From Bifidobacterium saimiriisciurei (GTDB lineage: Bacteria; Actinomycetota; Actinomycetes; Actinomycetales; Bifidobacteriaceae), in contig NZ_WHZU01000010.1 of NCBI RefSeq assembly GCF_010667655.1, positions 45,219-109,218 of the forward strand: DNA of 64,000 nt, in the 5' to 3' direction. A program made the position numbers and the translations under genes. The notes below the pieces were generated by a model. That model saw nothing but the letters and a program-made list of their open reading frames with translations, was not told where the DNA came from and searched no databases. Of the stretch, positions 9,001-17,237 are shown in pieces (the first letter of the stretch is position 1; each line of letters starts with the position of its first letter).

Positions 9001-9708
9001 CTATGCGATGGCGGTCTCCAGCGCGATGGTGATCATGTCGTTGAAGGTCTTCTCGCGCTCCTCGCTCGTCGTCTTGCCCTCACCGAAGATGAGGTCGGAG
9101 ACGGTGAGGATCGACAGGGCGCGGAAGCCCAGCTTCGCACCAAGCAGGTACAGGCCGGCCGACTCCATCTCGGTGCCGAGCACGCCGTAGTCCGCGAGCT
9201 TCTTCATGTCGAGCTCGTCGTTGTAGAAGCGGTCGGCGGCGAAGATGTCTCCCACCTTCACGTCGACGCCCTGCTCCTTGGCCACGTGGTAGGCGGTGTC
9301 GAGCAGTTCGAAGTTCGCCAGCGGGGCGTAGTGCACGCCGTGGCCGAACGTGTTGGTCACCACGGCGGAGTCGGTGGTCGAACCGGAGGCGAGCAGCACG
9401 TCGCGCAGCTTGACGTCCGGTGCCATGCCGCCGCAGGAGCCCACGCGGATGATGGTCTTCACGCCGTAGATGGTGGCCAGCTCGTTGGTGTAGATGGACA
9501 GCGACGGGATGCCCATGCCGCTGGCCTGCACGGAGACGCGATGGCCCTTGTAGGTGCCGGTGAAGCCGAGGCAGTTGCGCACGCCGTTGACCTGCACGAC
9601 GTCCTCGAGGAACGTCTCGGCGATGTACTTGGCGCGCAGCGGGTCGCCGGGCATGAGCACGACGTCGGCGTAATCGCCCGGTTCTGCTTCGATGTGGGGG
9701 GTTGCCAT
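9001..9708 (-). CDS. deoD: Purine-nucleoside phosphorylase, DeoD type
   Basis: This is a 235-residue hexameric-type purine nucleoside phosphorylase, releasing purine base and (deoxy)ribose-1-phosphate. Evidence is the full-length alignment by eye to E. coli-type DeoD: N-terminal [21 protein letters not shown], phosphate-site IRVGSCGG, and EMESAGLY, where the Glu residues bind ribose. The start has AAAGGA. It is part of the deo order deoB-deoD-regulator-deoA on the minus strand and supplies substrate to phosphopentomutase. Confidence 0.96.
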   Translation of the reverse strand: MATPHIEAEPGDYADVVLMPGDPLRAKYIAETFLEDVVQVNGVRNCLGFTGTYKGHRVSVQASGMGIPSLSIYTNELATIYGVKTIIRVGSCGGMAPDVKLRDVLLASGSTTDSAVVTNTFGHGVHYAPLANFELLDTAYHVAKEQGVDVKVGDIFAADRFYNDELDMKKLADYGVLGTEMESAGLYLLGAKLGFRALSILTVSDLIFGEGKTTSEEREKTFNDMITIALETAIA

Positions 9709-9807
9709 GATGATGGTCCTTTCGATGGGGTTGACGGTTGTCGGTCCGGTTGTTCGGCGGCCGCCGGTCCGTGGATGGACGGCGGCCGGTGTGGGGATGA
9801 TGGTGCG

Positions 9808-11007
9808 TCAGCTGACCTGGCCGAGGAAGCTCGTGCCGTTGCCATTGCCTTCGACTCCGAAGTTGTCGAGGATGGTCGCGCCCATGTCGGAGGCCGTCTC
9901 GCGGATGCCGAGCGACGTTCCGGGGTTGGTCATGCCGGGGGAGTAGGCGAGGATCGGCACGAACTCGCGCGTGTGGTCGGTGCCCTTGTAGGTGGGGTCG
10001 TTGCCGTGGTCGGCGGTGATGAGCAGCAGGTCGTCGTCGTGCATGTTGTCCATCACGTGTCCGAGACGCTCGTCGAAGGCCATGAGCGCCTCGCCGTCGC
10101 CCTGGGCATTGCGGCGGTGGCCGTACATGGCGTCGAAGTCCACGAGGTTGGTGAAGCACAGGCCGGTGAAGTCGGAGGCCATGGCCTCGTCCACATGGTC
10201 CATGCCGTCCATGTTGCTTTTGTTGCGCCAGCCCTTGGTGATGCCGTGGCCGGAGAAGATGTCGTTGGTCTTGCCGACGGCGAGCACGTCGTATCCGGCG
10301 TCGTGCAGGAAGTCCAGCACCGTCGGCTCGATGGGCTCGAGACCGTAGTCGTGACGGTTCGACGTGCGGGTGAAGTGGTCCTTGTCGGGGCCGACGTACG
10401 GTCGGGCGATCACACGGCCCATTACGATCTCGGGGCCGTTGATGAGCGTGCGGGCGTACTCGCAGATGCGGTACAGCTCGTCGATCGGGATCACGTCCTC
10501 GTGGGCGGCGATCTGCAGCACCGAGTCGCCGGAGGTGTAGAGGATCAGGTCGCCGGTGGCCATCTGGTGCTCGCCGTAGTCGTGGATGACCTCGGTGCCG
10601 GAGTACGGCTTGTTGACGATGACCTTGCGGCCGGAGAACTCCTCCAGCTTGTCGACGATGCTCTGCGGGAATCCGTTCGGGAAGGTGGCCATCTCGAACT
10701 TCACCGGCAGGCACATCATCTCCCAGTGGCCGTCGAGCGAGTCATTGCCGTGCGAGGTGATGGTCATCTTGCCGAAGCATCCGACGGCCGGCTCGGCGGC
10801 GGGGACGCCCTTGATGGGGTTGTCGGCGCGGATGTTGCCCAGTCCGATGCGGGCGAGGTTGGGCAGATGCAGGCCGCCGTCGAAGAACTCGCCGATGTGG
10901 CCGAGGGTATCGGCGCCGACGTCGTCGAATCTGGCGGCATCCGGCGCCTCGCCGATGCCGATGGAGTCCAGCGCGATGGCCAGGACGCGTTTGTAGGTGT
11001 ATGCCAT
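9808..11007 (-). CDS. deoB: Phosphopentomutase
   Basis: This 399-residue metal-dependent mutase interconverts (deoxy)ribose-1-phosphate and -5-phosphate, linking the nucleoside phosphorylases to DeoC aldolase. Alkaline-phosphatase-superfamily metal sites are visible: [13 protein letters not shown] near the N-terminus and [18 protein letters not shown] near the C-terminus. The start has GAAAGGAAG. It lies between deoC (153 bp gap) and deoD (99 bp gap), all on the minus strand. Length is normal for the family. Confidence 0.96.
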   Translation of the reverse strand: MAYTYKRVLAIALDSIGIGEAPDAARFDDVGADTLGHIGEFFDGGLHLPNLARIGLGNIRADNPIKGVPAAEPAVGCFGKMTITSHGNDSLDGHWEMMCLPVKFEMATFPNGFPQSIVDKLEEFSGRKVIVNKPYSGTEVIHDYGEHQMATGDLILYTSGDSVLQIAAHEDVIPIDELYRICEYARTLINGPEIVMGRVIARPYVGPDKDHFTRTSNRHDYGLEPIEPTVLDFLHDAGYDVLAVGKTNDIFSGHGITKGWRNKSNMDGMDHVDEAMASDFTGLCFTNLVDFDAMYGHRRNAQGDGEALMAFDERLGHVMDNMHDDDLLLITADHGNDPTYKGTDHTREFVPILAYSPGMTNPGTSLGIRETASDMGATILDNFGVEGNGNGTSFLGQVS

Positions 11008-11081
11008 GGGAAGGCTTCCTTTCGCCGTTGAAAGACAGAAGAATCTAGATCATAGGAAAAGATGAACGAATGTGATTTGTG

Positions 11082-11131
11082 TTCGGGAGGCTCGGAGAGA
11101 GAAAGAAGAGAAAAAGAGCCGGCCTCCCGAA
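11082..11131. terminator. Hairpin in the deoC-deoB gap
   Basis: Arms 11082-11091 (ttcgggaggc) and 11122-11131 (gcctcccgaa) pair perfectly. The 30-nt loop is purine-rich on the plus strand (a CU-rich run in the minus-strand transcript). It may attenuate read-through from deoC into deoB or stabilise an mRNA end. No terminal T-run follows. Confidence 0.4.
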
Positions 11132-11159
11132 GTATGGGATGTCGCGTCTCGTGCGCGAC

Positions 11160-11834
11160 CTACTGCTGCGCGGCCTCCTCGAGGATGGCCACGGAGGCGG
11201 AGACGCCGAGCCTGGTGGCGCCGGCCTCGATCATGGCGTAGGCGTCGGCGAGGTTGTGGATGCCGCCGGCGGCCTTGACGCCGAAGTCGGGGCCCACGGT
11301 CTCGCGCATGAGCTTGACGTCGTGGGCGGTCGCGCCCGCGGTGGAGAAGCCGGTGGAGGTCTTGACGAAGTCGGCGCCGCCTTCGACGGTGAGCTTGGAG
11401 GCGCGCACCTTCTCGTCGTCGGTGAGCAGCGCGGTCTCGATGATCACCTTGAGCAGCTTGCCCTTGGCGTGGGTGGCATCGGCCACGGCCTTGATGTCGG
11501 CGAGCACGACATCGTCGTTGCCGCCCTTGAGCTCGCCGATGTTGATGACCATGTCGATCTCGTCGGCGCCCTTGTCGATGGCGTCATTGGTCTCGAACAC
11601 CTTCGTGTCGGTGGTGTTGGCGCCGAGGGGGAATCCGATCACGGTGCAGGTGGCGATGCCGGTGCCGGCGAGGGCCTTGGAGACGCGCGGAATCCAATAC
11701 GGGTTGATGCATACGGATGCGGTGTTGTACTTGATGGCTTCGGCCACGGTGCTGTCGATCTGTTCGGCGGTAGCGTTGGCCTTGAGGAGCGTGTGGTCCA
11801 TGTACTTGGCGAGCTGAGCCTGGGTGAGGGACAT
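11160..11834 (-). CDS. deoC: Deoxyribose-phosphate aldolase
   Basis: This 224-residue class I aldolase splits 2-deoxyribose-5-phosphate into acetaldehyde and glyceraldehyde-3-phosphate. The Schiff-base lysine is Lys158 in [11 protein letters not shown]; the MDHTLLK N-terminal motif and INIGELKGG region are typical. It is the first gene of the minus-strand nucleoside cluster, preceded by an operator-like element at 11921-11960. AAAGG precedes the start. Confidence 0.96.
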   Translation of the reverse strand: MSLTQAQLAKYMDHTLLKANATAEQIDSTVAEAIKYNTASVCINPYWIPRVSKALAGTGIATCTVIGFPLGANTTDTKVFETNDAIDKGADEIDMVINIGELKGGNDDVVLADIKAVADATHAKGKLLKVIIETALLTDDEKVRASKLTVEGGADFVKTSTGFSTAGATAHDVKLMRETVGPDFGVKAAGGIHNLADAYAMIEAGATRLGVSASVAILEEAAQQ

Positions 11835-11920
11835 GATGGGCTGTGCCTTTCTGATTATTCACTGGATTGTGAAGGGGCCGCCGTCGTTGGCTGCCTTGTG
11901 GTTCCGAGTCTACCACCGAT

Positions 11921-11961
11921 TTTTACAAATGTCCATTTTATTCAATGAACTTTTGTTCAAT
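11921..11961. promoter_or_regulatory. Putative deo operator/promoter upstream of deoC
   Basis: TTTTACAAATGT (11921-11932) and GAAC-TTTT-GTTC (11947-11958), followed by AATA, repeat the arrangement at 7935-7975 with the same 26-base offset between the two parts. On the minus strand it contains TTGAAC and a TAAAAA -10-like box. It is probably the main regulated promoter of the cluster. Confidence 0.62.
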
Positions 11962-12018
11962 ACTGTGTGAATCGCCGATGCACGGATGCCCATGTCGTCG
12001 TTCGGCTACGCTGGAATC

Positions 12019-12858
12019 ATGACCGACAGAACGACGACGTTCCCGTCGATGACGCTGGAACAATGGCGCAGGCGCACGGAATGGCCGATGACGGCCGCGG
12101 CCGTGGTGTTCCTCGTCGTGTATTCGTATCAGGTGCTGGCGCGGCCGGAGAACACGATGCCCACCGAAATCGTCATGAACGTCATCTGGGCGCTGTTCGT
12201 CGTCGATTACGTGGTGTCGCTGGTGCTGGCGGAGAACCGGCAGCTGTGGTTCTTCCGCCACCTGTTCGACCTGGCGTCGGTGGTGCTGCCCGTATTGCGG
12301 CCGCTTCGGCTGCTGCGCCTGTTCATGGTGCTCAAGATGCTCAACCGCACGTCGGGCATGGCGTTGCGCGGCCGGATCACCGTCTACGTGATCGGCGCGG
12401 TGTCGATGATGATATACGTCGGGTCGTTGGCCATCTACGACGTGGAACGGTATGCGCCGCACCGGCAGATCGACGATTTCGGCGACGCCGTATGGTGGTC
12501 GTTCGTCACGATGACCACGGTGGGCTACGGCGACTACGCGCCGGTCACCTGGCAGGGGAGGCTCATCGCGGCGGCGCTCATGCTCGGCGGCATCACGCTC
12601 ATCGGCGTGGTCTCCGCCATGGTGGCCTCATGGATCATGGAGCGCGTGGCCGTTGGCAACCAGGCGAATCTTGCAAAGCAGCTGCAGGCGGGCGTGAACC
12701 GTGAGCTCGACGAGGACAGCCGCCACGACGACGAGCGCGCCGCCCGCCTCGAGGCCAAGATCGACATGCTCGCCTCGCAACTCGCCGAAGCGCAGAAGGC
12801 CCTCTCCGAAGAGAGGGCCAGGGGGGATTCTCGCGATGGCGGGAGCTTGCGGGACTAG
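12019..12858 (+). CDS. Voltage-gated-type potassium channel
   Basis: This protein (279 residues from this start) has six membrane segments, an S4-like basic helix (RPLRLLRLF, about 94-102), a pore loop with the K+ filter TTVGYGD (about 166-172), and a C-terminal soluble coiled-coil-like tail rich in Glu/Arg/Ala. It should form a tetrameric K+-selective channel in the membrane. No RCK/TrkA domain is fused. The ribosome site is weak for every candidate start; the ATG at 11986, 11 codons upstream, is an alternative. The gene stands alone between divergent deoC and convergent 4hbD. Confidence 0.88.
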   Translation: MTDRTTTFPSMTLEQWRRRTEWPMTAAAVVFLVVYSYQVLARPENTMPTEIVMNVIWALFVVDYVVSLVLAENRQLWFFRHLFDLASVVLPVLRPLRLLRLFMVLKMLNRTSGMALRGRITVYVIGAVSMMIYVGSLAIYDVERYAPHRQIDDFGDAVWWSFVTMTTVGYGDYAPVTWQGRLIAAALMLGGITLIGVVSAMVASWIMERVAVGNQANLAKQLQAGVNRELDEDSRHDDERAARLEAKIDMLASQLAEAQKALSEERARGDSRDGGSLRD

Positions 12859-12864
12859 TGTCGC

Positions 12865-14004
12865 CTAGTACAGCTCCTCGAAGATCTTGCGGACGCGGTC
12901 GGCGTCGAGCGGCACGAAGTTGTTGCGCATCAGACGCTCCTGCGTGGTCATCACGCGCTCGGTGAACTCGGGCAGGTCCTCGCGGGTCACGCCGTACTCG
13001 TGCAGCGCCTTCTTCGGCAGCAGCTGGTTGATGAGGTTCTCCATCTCGTCGTACACATCGGCCACGTCGCAGCCGAGCACGTCGGCGATGACGGCGTTGA
13101 GCCTCGCGATCTCGCCGTCGGACTTGACCTCCATGTAGTTGCGCAGCACGCCGGTGAACATCGCGTAGTTGGATTCGCCGTGCGGCACATGGTACTTGCC
13201 GCCCAGCTGGTAGCTCAGCGCGTGCACGGCCGCGCAGCCGCCGGTGTCGAAGCTGATGCCCGCGTAGTCGGAGGCGATGAGGAAGTCGTCCATGAGCTCG
13301 TTGCGCTTGGCGCGGCGCTCCTCGCTGCCCGGCTCGCCGGCCTCGACGATGGCCTTGTAGCCGTTGAGGATGGTCTTCATGGCCTCGTAGCCGAACAGCT
13401 TCGTGTACGGCGTGGAGTTCGGCGAGAGCGTGGATTCCACGGAGTGGACGAGCGCGTCGAGCGAGCTGGTCATGAACACGTGGTCGGGCAGACCGTACAG
13501 CAGCTCGGGGATGAGCACGGCATGGTCGGCGAACATCTCGGGGCCCGCGATGCCGGCCTTGCAGCCGAGGCGCGTGCGGTTGATGGCCGCGATCTCGGTG
13601 ACCTCGCTGCCGGTGCCGCAGGTGGTGGGGATGAGCACGAGTCCGACCTTGCGCTTGAAGTCGGGCAGATGGTCGATGACGTCGTCGATGCTGGCGCCGC
13701 CGGCCACGGCCACGATCTTCGACATGTCCATGACGGCGCCGCCGCCGATGGCGACGATGCGGTCGTAGTCGAACTTGCCGGCGTCGGCGATGATCTCGTC
13801 GATCATCACGTCGGTGGGTTCCTGGTTGCCGTACTTGTCGACGAGCAGCACGTTCGCGCCGTTGAGATACGGCTTGAGGAACTTCTCGTAGATCATCTCG
13901 ATGCTGACGACGAGGTCCCTCTCGCCGAGCTCGAACTCCCTGGCGAACGCTTCGACGGTGGGGAACTTGAAGATGTCCTTCGGTCCGACGGTAAGCAGTT
14001 TCAT
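12865..14004 (-). CDS. 4hbD: 4-hydroxybutyrate dehydrogenase (iron-type alcohol dehydrogenase)
   Basis: This 379-residue group III (Fe-dependent) alcohol dehydrogenase has an NAD-binding GGGAVMD motif at 87-93 and metal ligands Asp183, His187, His261 and His275. By recollection it resembles clostridial 4-hydroxybutyrate dehydrogenase over its whole length, not just the shared fold: N-terminal MKLL, PTTCGTGSEVT, SSLDALVHSVES, HALSYQLGGKYHVPHGE. It should reduce succinic semialdehyde to 4-hydroxybutyrate with NADH. Its position directly downstream of the GABA aminotransferase gene on the same strand supports that reaction. AAAAGGA precedes the start. Another short aldehyde cannot be excluded as substrate. 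Confidence 0.82.
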   Translation of the reverse strand: MKLLTVGPKDIFKFPTVEAFAREFELGERDLVVSIEMIYEKFLKPYLNGANVLLVDKYGNQEPTDVMIDEIIADAGKFDYDRIVAIGGGAVMDMSKIVAVAGGASIDDVIDHLPDFKRKVGLVLIPTTCGTGSEVTEIAAINRTRLGCKAGIAGPEMFADHAVLIPELLYGLPDHVFMTSSLDALVHSVESTLSPNSTPYTKLFGYEAMKTILNGYKAIVEAGEPGSEERRAKRNELMDDFLIASDYAGISFDTGGCAAVHALSYQLGGKYHVPHGESNYAMFTGVLRNYMEVKSDGEIARLNAVIADVLGCDVADVYDEMENLINQLLPKKALHEYGVTREDLPEFTERVMTTQERLMRNNFVPLDADRVRKIFEELY

Positions 14005-14076
14005 GATGATGTCCTTTTATATATGGAATCGACCGGTGGTCAATACGATGATATGGCGGCTTCCGCCGCCGGAGAC

Positions 14077-14119
14077 GGCGTCGGCCGGAGACCGATTCCT
14101 CTGGCCTCCGGCCGACGCC
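14077..14119. terminator. 13-bp hairpin between gabT and 4hbD
   Basis: Arms 14077-14089 (ggcgtcggccgga) and 14107-14119 (tccggccgacgcc) are perfectly complementary. There is no T-run, so it looks like an attenuator or mRNA-stability hairpin that could lower 4hbD expression relative to gabT. Confidence 0.45.
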
Positions 14120-14156
14120 ATTCGTTGTCGCGGGTGTCGCGGTTGGGACGCCTGAC

Positions 14157-15491
14157 TTACTTGGCGCTTTCCTCGGTGATGATCTCCTTGAGGACGTCGA
14201 GCGCCTCGCCGAACTCCTCGTCGGTGATGGTCAGGGTCGGCAGCAGGCGGATGACGTTGCCGTTGATGCCGCAGGTGAGCACGATGAGGCCCTCCTGCAC
14301 GGTGCGCTTGGCGATGCGGCCGACCAGCTCCTTGTTCGGTTCGAGGGAGCCGGGCTTGACGAACTCGATGCCGATCATGGCGCCGAGTCCACGGACCTCG
14401 GCCACGGTGTCGAGCTCGTCGACCAGCGGCTTGAGGGCGGCGTCGGCCAGCTCGCCGATGTGGGCGGCGCGGGCCGGCAGGTCCTTGTCCTCCATGAGCT
14501 TGACGGCCGCGAGGGCGGAGGCGCAGGAGACGGGGTTGCCGCCGTAGGTGCCGCCGATGCCGCCGGCCTGCACGCTGTCCATGATCTCGGCGCGGCCGGT
14601 GACCGCGGCGATCGGCATGCCGCCGCCCAGGGCCTTGGCGGTGGTGATGAGGTCCGGGGTCACGCCGTCGTACTCGCAGGCGAACCACTTGCCGGTGCGG
14701 CAGAAGCCGGCCTGGATCTCGTCGGAGATGTAGAGCACGTCGTGCTCGTGGGCCCAGTCGGCCAGGCCGGAGAGGAAGCCGGGGGCCGGGACGATGAAGC
14801 CGCCCTCGCCCTGGACGGGCTCGGCGATGATGGCGGCGACGTTCTCGTGGCCCACCAGCAGTTCGATCTTCGAGGCGGCGGCCTTCGCGGCGGCGGCGCC
14901 GTCGGAGCCGAAGCCGTCACGCAGCGGGTAGCTGAACGGCACGCGGTAGATGTCGGGGGCGAAGGCGCCGAAGCCCTGCTTGTACGGCATGGACTTGGTG
15001 GTCATGGCCATGGTCAGGTTGGTGCGGCCGTGGAAGGCGTTCTCCATCACCACGACGGCGGAGCGGCCCGTGTACTTGCGGGCGATCTTGATGGCGTTCT
15101 CCACGGCTTCGGCGCCGGAGTTCACGAGAACGCTCTTCTTGGCGAAGTCGCCCGGCGTGTGCTCGGCGAGCTTCTTGCACACCTCGATGTAGTTGGCGTA
15201 CGGGGTGGTGGCGAAGTTCGTGTGGGTGAGCTTGGCGACCTCGTCCTGCACGGCCTTGACGACCTCGGGGGCGCAGTTGCCCACGCCGGTCACGGCGATG
15301 CCGGAGGCGAGATCGATGAAGCGGTTGCCGTCCACGTCGGTGATGGTGGCGCCGGAGGCGCTTTCCGCGAAGACCGGCATGAGCTGGCCGACGCCGGCGC
15401 TCACGTACTGCTTGTGCTCCTCTTCGAGGGCCTGGGACTTCGGGCCGGGGATGGCGGTTGCGATCTTACGGGCGACCTGAGGGACTGACAT
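14157..15491 (-). CDS. gabT: 4-aminobutyrate (GABA) aminotransferase
   Basis: This 444-residue class III aminotransferase moves the amino group of GABA to 2-oxoglutarate, giving succinic semialdehyde and glutamate. The pyridoxal lysine is Lys286 in TTAKALGGG; NSGAEAVE (about 124-131) and ISDEIQAGFCRTG are typical of GabT and close relatives. The frame stays open far upstream, but that stretch overlaps the permease gene out of frame. The true start is ATG 15491, with AAAGGAAAC before it. Ornithine or acetylornithine aminotransferase are alternatives. The neighbours (4-hydroxybutyrate dehydrogenase, amine/amino-acid permease) favour GABA. Confidence 0.87.
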   Translation of the reverse strand: MSVPQVARKIATAIPGPKSQALEEEHKQYVSAGVGQLMPVFAESASGATITDVDGNRFIDLASGIAVTGVGNCAPEVVKAVQDEVAKLTHTNFATTPYANYIEVCKKLAEHTPGDFAKKSVLVNSGAEAVENAIKIARKYTGRSAVVVMENAFHGRTNLTMAMTTKSMPYKQGFGAFAPDIYRVPFSYPLRDGFGSDGAAAAKAAASKIELLVGHENVAAIIAEPVQGEGGFIVPAPGFLSGLADWAHEHDVLYISDEIQAGFCRTGKWFACEYDGVTPDLITTAKALGGGMPIAAVTGRAEIMDSVQAGGIGGTYGGNPVSCASALAAVKLMEDKDLPARAAHIGELADAALKPLVDELDTVAEVRGLGAMIGIEFVKPGSLEPNKELVGRIAKRTVQEGLIVLTCGINGNVIRLLPTLTITDEEFGEALDVLKEIITEESAK

Positions 15492-15546
15492 GGTTGTTTC
15501 CTTTCTGATTGATGAAAAAATTCGATGTCTGATTGTGTTTGGTTTG

Positions 15547-15586
15547 GTGGCCCGCCGCGCGGTTTGCTGCAGCTGTGCGGCGGGCC
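15547..15586. terminator. Hairpin in the permease-gabT gap
   Basis: tggcccgccgc pairs with gcggcgggcca across a short CG-rich loop. It lies in the 143-bp gap between the permease stop and the gabT start. It lacks a T-run, so it could be an attenuator rather than a full stop. Confidence 0.4.
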
Positions 15587-15634
15587 AAGTGTTGATGGTT
15601 GGCTCTGGGACCGGCCGGTCAGTCGTGCGTGTAC

Positions 15635-17056
15635 TCAGTCGTGCGTGTACTCGGGCGGGTCGTGCCTGAAGCCCTTGGTGAGCACGGCGAGGATCACCAC
15701 GCCGATGACCAGCCAGGACAGGCCGAGCACGAGGGCGTGGACGTCGAGGTGCACGAGCAGGTAGAGGCAGAACAGCGCACCGAGGATCGGCAGGAGGATG
15801 TTGCGCAGCACGCCGCCGGAGAAGTACTCCCTGCGGGTTTCGGCATCGGCCTTGGCGTAGGCCACGATCACGCAGACGTTGACGAGGGTGAACGAGGTGA
15901 AGGCGCCGAAGTTGACGAACGAGGTGGAGGTGGCCACGTCGAGGAACATGGCGATCAGGCCCACGGCGGCGACGAGCAGGATGGAGGGGACCGGGGTGTC
16001 GAACTTCGCGCTGAGGCGGCCGAAGAACTTCTTGGGCAGCACGCCGTCGCGGCCCATCACGTACAGCAGGCGGGAGGCGCTGGCCTGCGTGGCGATGCCG
16101 GAGGTGAACTGGCCGAAGCACAGGCCGGCGATGAACACGGAGGTGAACAGGTTGCCGCCGATCTGCGCGGCGATCTCGTAGGCCGCGGAGGACTCGTCGA
16201 TGAACGCGCCGCCGGGGTGCACCAGCTGGGTGAAGTAGGAGACGGCGATGAAGATGAGGCCGCCGACCGCGGCGATGAGCAGGATGGCGCGGGGCATGGT
16301 CTTCTTCGGGTTCTTCGTCTCCTCGCTCAGCGTGGTGACGGCGTCGAATCCGAGGAAGGAGTAGGCTGCGATGGCGCCGCCGGCGACCACTGCGGAAAGG
16401 GAGGATCCCTGGCCGATGAACGGGTCGGCGGTCACCAGCGTGGCCGCGCCCGTGCCGCCGAGCACGGAGCGGATGGACAGGGCGACGAACACGACGATGA
16501 CGACCGCCTGGAACGACATGAGCGCGAAGTTGACCTTGTCGGCCACGCTCAGACCCACGATGTTGATGCCCGTGGTCAGCACGATGAAGCCGAGCACCCA
16601 TGCCCAGATCGGCACGGCGGGGAACTGCGCGGAGAGATAGGAGGCGCCGATCAGCCATACCACCATGGGCAGGAACATGTAGTCGAGCAGCACCGCCCAG
16701 CCGACGAGGAAGCCGAGCTTGCGGCTGATCGTCTTGCCCACGTATGTGTAGGCGCTGCCGGCCTCGGGGTGGAGCACGGCCATGCGGCCGTAGCTGCCGG
16801 CCGTGAACAGCATGGCGATCGTGGCGGCCGTGTAGCTCATGGCGGTGGCGCCGTGCGAGGCGGCGGCGATCACGCCGAACGTGCCGAGCACGATGATCGG
16901 GCACATGTAGGCGAGGCCCAGCAGGACGACGGAACGCAGTCCCATCGTGCGCTTGAGCGCCGGCTCGGCGGGCTTGGCGGAGTCGAGGATGTTGGCGGCT
17001 GCGGTCGCCATCGACTGCGGTTGGAGGCGTTGTGCTGTCATGTTCGGCGTGGTCAT
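15635..17056 (-). CDS. APC-family amino-acid/polyamine permease, probable GABA or putrescine importer
   Basis: This 473-residue protein has about 12 membrane segments and APC-superfamily hallmarks: GLAYMCPIIVLGTFG in the first helix, FLGFDAVTTLSEETKNPKKTMP after helix 6, and a C half with GRDGVLPKKFFG. By eye it is closest to PuuP/YeeF-type putrescine or GABA importers. It is the first gene of the minus-strand cluster permease-gabT-4hbD, and the PucR regulator is divergent from it. An exact 16-bp tandem duplication overlaps the stop codon (about 15619-15650), leaving the protein end unchanged. An alternative start is the internal ATG at 17041. Confidence 0.85.
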   Translation of the reverse strand: MTTPNMTAQRLQPQSMATAAANILDSAKPAEPALKRTMGLRSVVLLGLAYMCPIIVLGTFGVIAAASHGATAMSYTAATIAMLFTAGSYGRMAVLHPEAGSAYTYVGKTISRKLGFLVGWAVLLDYMFLPMVVWLIGASYLSAQFPAVPIWAWVLGFIVLTTGINIVGLSVADKVNFALMSFQAVVIVVFVALSIRSVLGGTGAATLVTADPFIGQGSSLSAVVAGGAIAAYSFLGFDAVTTLSEETKNPKKTMPRAILLIAAVGGLIFIAVSYFTQLVHPGGAFIDESSAAYEIAAQIGGNLFTSVFIAGLCFGQFTSGIATQASASRLLYVMGRDGVLPKKFFGRLSAKFDTPVPSILLVAAVGLIAMFLDVATSTSFVNFGAFTSFTLVNVCVIVAYAKADAETRREYFSGGVLRNILLPILGALFCLYLLVHLDVHALVLGLSWLVIGVVILAVLTKGFRHDPPEYTHD

Positions 17057-17099
17057 GGGGGCTCTTTTCGTTTCGTGGTCTGCGTTCGTTGGCTCTCAA

Positions 17100-17237
17100 G
17101 ATAATTTCCCGAAAATCGCCATGTTATGGACGTACTGGAGTAAATAGAGCGGAAATGTGGACATGTCGGCCACGATTGTGTATTTCGTAGTGAAAACGAT
17201 TGACCGGCGTCGTATATCGATTGATATGATATGAACC
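17100..17237. promoter_or_regulatory. Divergent promoter region, GABA cluster and pucR
   Basis: This 138-bp gap must carry both promoters. TTGACC at 17200-17205 and a GATATGAT stretch at 17223-17230 could be the -35/-10 of pucR. The inverted repeat ATATC-gatt-GATAT (17214-17227) overlaps them and is a candidate PucR site. These assignments are by eye. Confidence 0.4.

Noticed and set aside
15492..17099. Long open frame continuous with gabT upstream of ATG 15491
   Set aside because: It is out of frame with, and fully covered by, the amino-acid permease gene; its sequence is Arg/His-rich like other antisense-frame artefacts of high-GC DNA.
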